A stretch of 8,576 nt of DNA from Burkholderiaceae bacterium (GTDB lineage Bacteria > Pseudomonadota > Gammaproteobacteria > Burkholderiales > Burkholderiaceae). The stretch covers positions 1 through 8,576 of the forward strand of contig JAKONS010000124.1 in NCBI GenBank assembly GCA_022701845.1, given 5' to 3'. A program made the translations under genes and the position numbers. This document shows, piece after piece, positions 7,001 to 8,576 of the stretch; position 1 is the first letter of the stretch, and every line of letters begins with the position of its first letter. The notes under the pieces are model-generated. The model made no database searches. It saw only the letters and a list, made by a program, of their open reading frames with translations, and was not told the origin of the DNA.

Positions 7001-7035
7001 GCACCGCGGCGCCGGCCGGGCCGGGCCACCGGTGC
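7001..7035. repeat. GC-rich intercistronic hairpin between TRAP permease and VOC gene
   Basis: GCACCG at 7001-7006 pairs perfectly with CGGTGC at 7030-7035. The 23-base interior is nearly pure G and C and contains nested GGCC/CCGG elements that can pair further. It lies in the only sizeable gap of the operon (6959-7058) and has no T-run after it on the minus strand. It could be an mRNA-stabilising or partial-termination element separating transporter from enzyme expression, or simply GC-rich spacer. Only the dyad itself is directly seen. Confidence 0.35.
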
Positions 7036-7058
7036 CGCCCCCGGCGGGAGAGGCGTAC

Positions 7059-8576
7059 CTATTTCAGGAAGCCGATGGAGAACCAGGGGAAGGCGGCGAC
7101 CACGATCAAACCGACCAGCAGCGCAGCCATGTAGCCCCAGATATGGCGCACGCCCTCGTCCGGATCGACCTTGCTGACCGCGCAGGCGCCGTAGTAGCCG
7201 ACGCCGAAGGGCGGCGCGAACAGGCCGATGCCCATGGCGAAGATCACCACCATCGCGTAGTGCACCTCGTGCACGCCCACCGCCTTGGCGATCGGGAACA
7301 GCAACGGGCCGAACAGCACGATGGCCGGAATGCCCTCCAGCACGCTGCCGAGCAGCACGAAGGCCACGATCGACACCGCCAGGAAGCCGCCGCGCCCGCC
7401 GGGAATGCCCTGCATCCAGCGCGCCAGGTCCTGCGAGAAGCCCGACTGGGTGAGGCCCCAGGCCATGGCGGTGGCGCAGCCGACGATGAAGATGATGGCG
7501 CCCGACAGCGACGCGGTCTCCACCAGCATCGGCCGCAGCCGGCGCCAGTCGAACTGCCGGTACACCAGCAGGCCGATCACCGCCGAATAGACGATGCCGA
7601 TGGTCGACACCTCGGTGGCGGTGGCCACGCCCTCGACCACCGCGGCGCGGATCACGAAGGGCAGCGCCACCGCCGGCAGGGCCACCAGCAGCAGCCGGCC
7701 GATCTGCGCCGGGGTGAAGCGCTGCACACCGCTCAGGTCCTCGTGGCGGTAGCGCCACCAGACCACCGCGCACAGCGCCGCGCCCAGCACCACCGCCGGC
7801 AGCAGCCCGCCGGTGAACAGCGCGGCGATCGAGATGCCGGTGACCGAGCCGATGGTGATCAGCACGATCGACGGCGGAATCGTCTCGGTCTGCGCGCCGG
7901 TGGCCGACAGCAGCGCCACCAGGTCGCCGGGCTTGGCGCCGCGCTTCTTCATCTCGGGGAACAGCACCGGCGCGATGGCCGCCATGTCGGCCACCTTCGA
8001 GCCGGAGATGCCCGACACCAGATACATCGCGCCGATCAGCACATAGGACAGCCCGCCGCGCACCCGGCCCAGCAGGCTGGCCAGGAACTGGATCATGGCG
8101 CGCGCCATGCCGGTCATCTCGATCAGTGCCCCCAGGAAGATGAACAGCGGCACCGCCAGCAGGATCAGGTGCGACATGCCCTCGTCGAGGCGTCCCACCA
8201 TGACCAGCATCGGCGTGCGGGTGGTGAGCGCCAAGTAGCCGAAGGTGGCCAGCGCGAAACAGAAGGCGATCGGCACCCCGGCGAACACGGTGGCGGCCAC
8301 CACCACCACGAAGAACACCACCAGGTTCAGCTTGCCCAGGGTGACCAGCAGCGGCGCGGCCAGCCAGAAGGCGGCCACCACCAGCACGGTGGCGCCCAGC
8401 GCCGAGACGATCTGCCGCGGGCTGCACACCCGCACCATGCGCAGCGCCGCCACCACCAGCATCAGGCCGACACCCACCGGCAGCGCGCCGGCGCGCCAGG
8501 CGTTGCTGATCTCCAGCGCCGGCGTGACGATGAAGGATTCCTCGTGCGCATAGTCGAGCGCCGGCCAGGCCACCAG
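7059..8576 (-). CDS. TRAP transporter permease, fused DctQ-DctM type (N-terminus beyond window)
   Basis: An open frame of 505 codons that continues past the right edge; the first codons in the window are CTG GTG, mid-protein. The first 50 residues (through SFIVTPALEISNAW to LPVGVGLMLVVAALRM) are the end of a TRAP small permease (DctQ). A linking hydrophobic helix follows (about 53-79), then a full large permease (DctM) from about residue 82 with roughly a dozen hydrophobic segments. DctM landmarks include FAGVPIAFCFALA (about 98-110), MYLVSGISGSKVADMAAIAP, the TETIPPSIVLITIG segment and FAPPFGVGYYGA near the C-terminus. TRAP systems import organic acids and acid sugars using a periplasmic binding protein (DctP) and an ion gradient; the DctP gene is not in view and may lie beyond 8576. 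Lying upstream of the VOC/RLP/kinase genes on the same strand, it probably imports their starting substrate. An internal ATG or GTG start for a stand-alone DctM is possible but would leave the small-subunit tail unexplained. Confidence 0.88.
   Translation of the reverse strand: MVAWPALDYAHEESFIVTPALEISNAWRAGALPVGVGLMLVVAALRMVRVCSPRQIVSALGATVLVVAAFWLAAPLLVTLGKLNLVVFFVVVVAATVFAGVPIAFCFALATFGYLALTTRTPMLVMVGRLDEGMSHLILLAVPLFIFLGALIEMTGMARAMIQFLASLLGRVRGGLSYVLIGAMYLVSGISGSKVADMAAIAPVLFPEMKKRGAKPGDLVALLSATGAQTETIPPSIVLITIGSVTGISIAALFTGGLLPAVVLGAALCAVVWWRYRHEDLSGVQRFTPAQIGRLLLVALPAVALPFVIRAAVVEGVATATEVSTIGIVYSAVIGLLVYRQFDWRRLRPMLVETASLSGAIIFIVGCATAMAWGLTQSGFSQDLARWMQGIPGGRGGFLAVSIVAFVLLGSVLEGIPAIVLFGPLLFPIAKAVGVHEVHYAMVVIFAMGIGLFAPPFGVGYYGACAVSKVDPDEGVRHIWGYMAALLVGLIVVAAFPWFSIGFLK

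Noticed and set aside
6423..7004. Upstream extension of the RLP frame to 7004 (622 residues)
   Set aside because: It would overlap the whole VOC gene. RLP homology begins right after the GTG at 6422, giving the usual RLP length.
1..8576. Mobile elements, tRNA or rRNA genes, CRISPR arrays
   Set aside because: I saw no transposase or integrase, no tandem or regularly spaced repeats, no tRNA-like cloverleaf and no rRNA segment.

Overview
The window is a very GC-rich stretch of bacterial chromosome with almost no non-coding space, GTG starts and four-base stop/start overlaps. The gene content fits a metabolically versatile betaproteobacterium: a valine-catabolism mmsAB pair beside a LysR regulator, and a TRAP transporter next to sugar-acid enzymes. 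Burkholderiales (Comamonadaceae or Alcaligenaceae) is my guess, but no taxonomic marker is present, so this is inference.

Left block (1-2727): on the minus strand, mmsA (CoA-acylating methylmalonate-semialdehyde dehydrogenase) is followed after about 35 bp by the beginning of mmsB (3-hydroxyisobutyrate dehydrogenase), which runs off the left edge. A LysR-type regulator is transcribed divergently. The roughly 120 bp divergent gap holds a perfect 11-bp inverted repeat whose arms lie 42 bp apart centre to centre. One arm falls inside a plausible mmsA promoter and the other just ahead of the regulator's ribosome binding site. These genes would convert 3-hydroxyisobutyrate (from valine) to propionyl-CoA.

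Right block (2776-8576): five minus-strand genes read, in transcription order, as a TRAP transporter permease (fused small/large subunit, N-terminus off the right edge), a VOC-superfamily (glyoxalase-fold) metalloprotein, a RuBisCO-like protein (RLP), a DUF1537 acid-sugar kinase, and a ketopantoate-reductase-like dehydrogenase. VOC/RLP and RLP/kinase are joined by GTGA overlaps and the whole set looks like one operon. A DUF1537 kinase next to an RLP recalls the OiaK/OiaX pair of D-apionate catabolism, where a phosphorylated 3-oxo branched sugar acid is decarboxylated and hydrolysed to 3-phosphoglycerate and glycolate. No ApnO-type oxidoisomerase is visible here. Instead there is a PanE-like dehydrogenase and a VOC protein.

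My working model, which is inference, is uptake of an acid sugar or branched hydroxy acid by the TRAP system, oxidation by the PanE-like enzyme and perhaps isomerisation by the VOC protein, phosphorylation by the kinase, and cleavage by the RLP. This cluster is the most interesting part of the window. The two blocks are convergent at 2727/2776 and are probably independent units.
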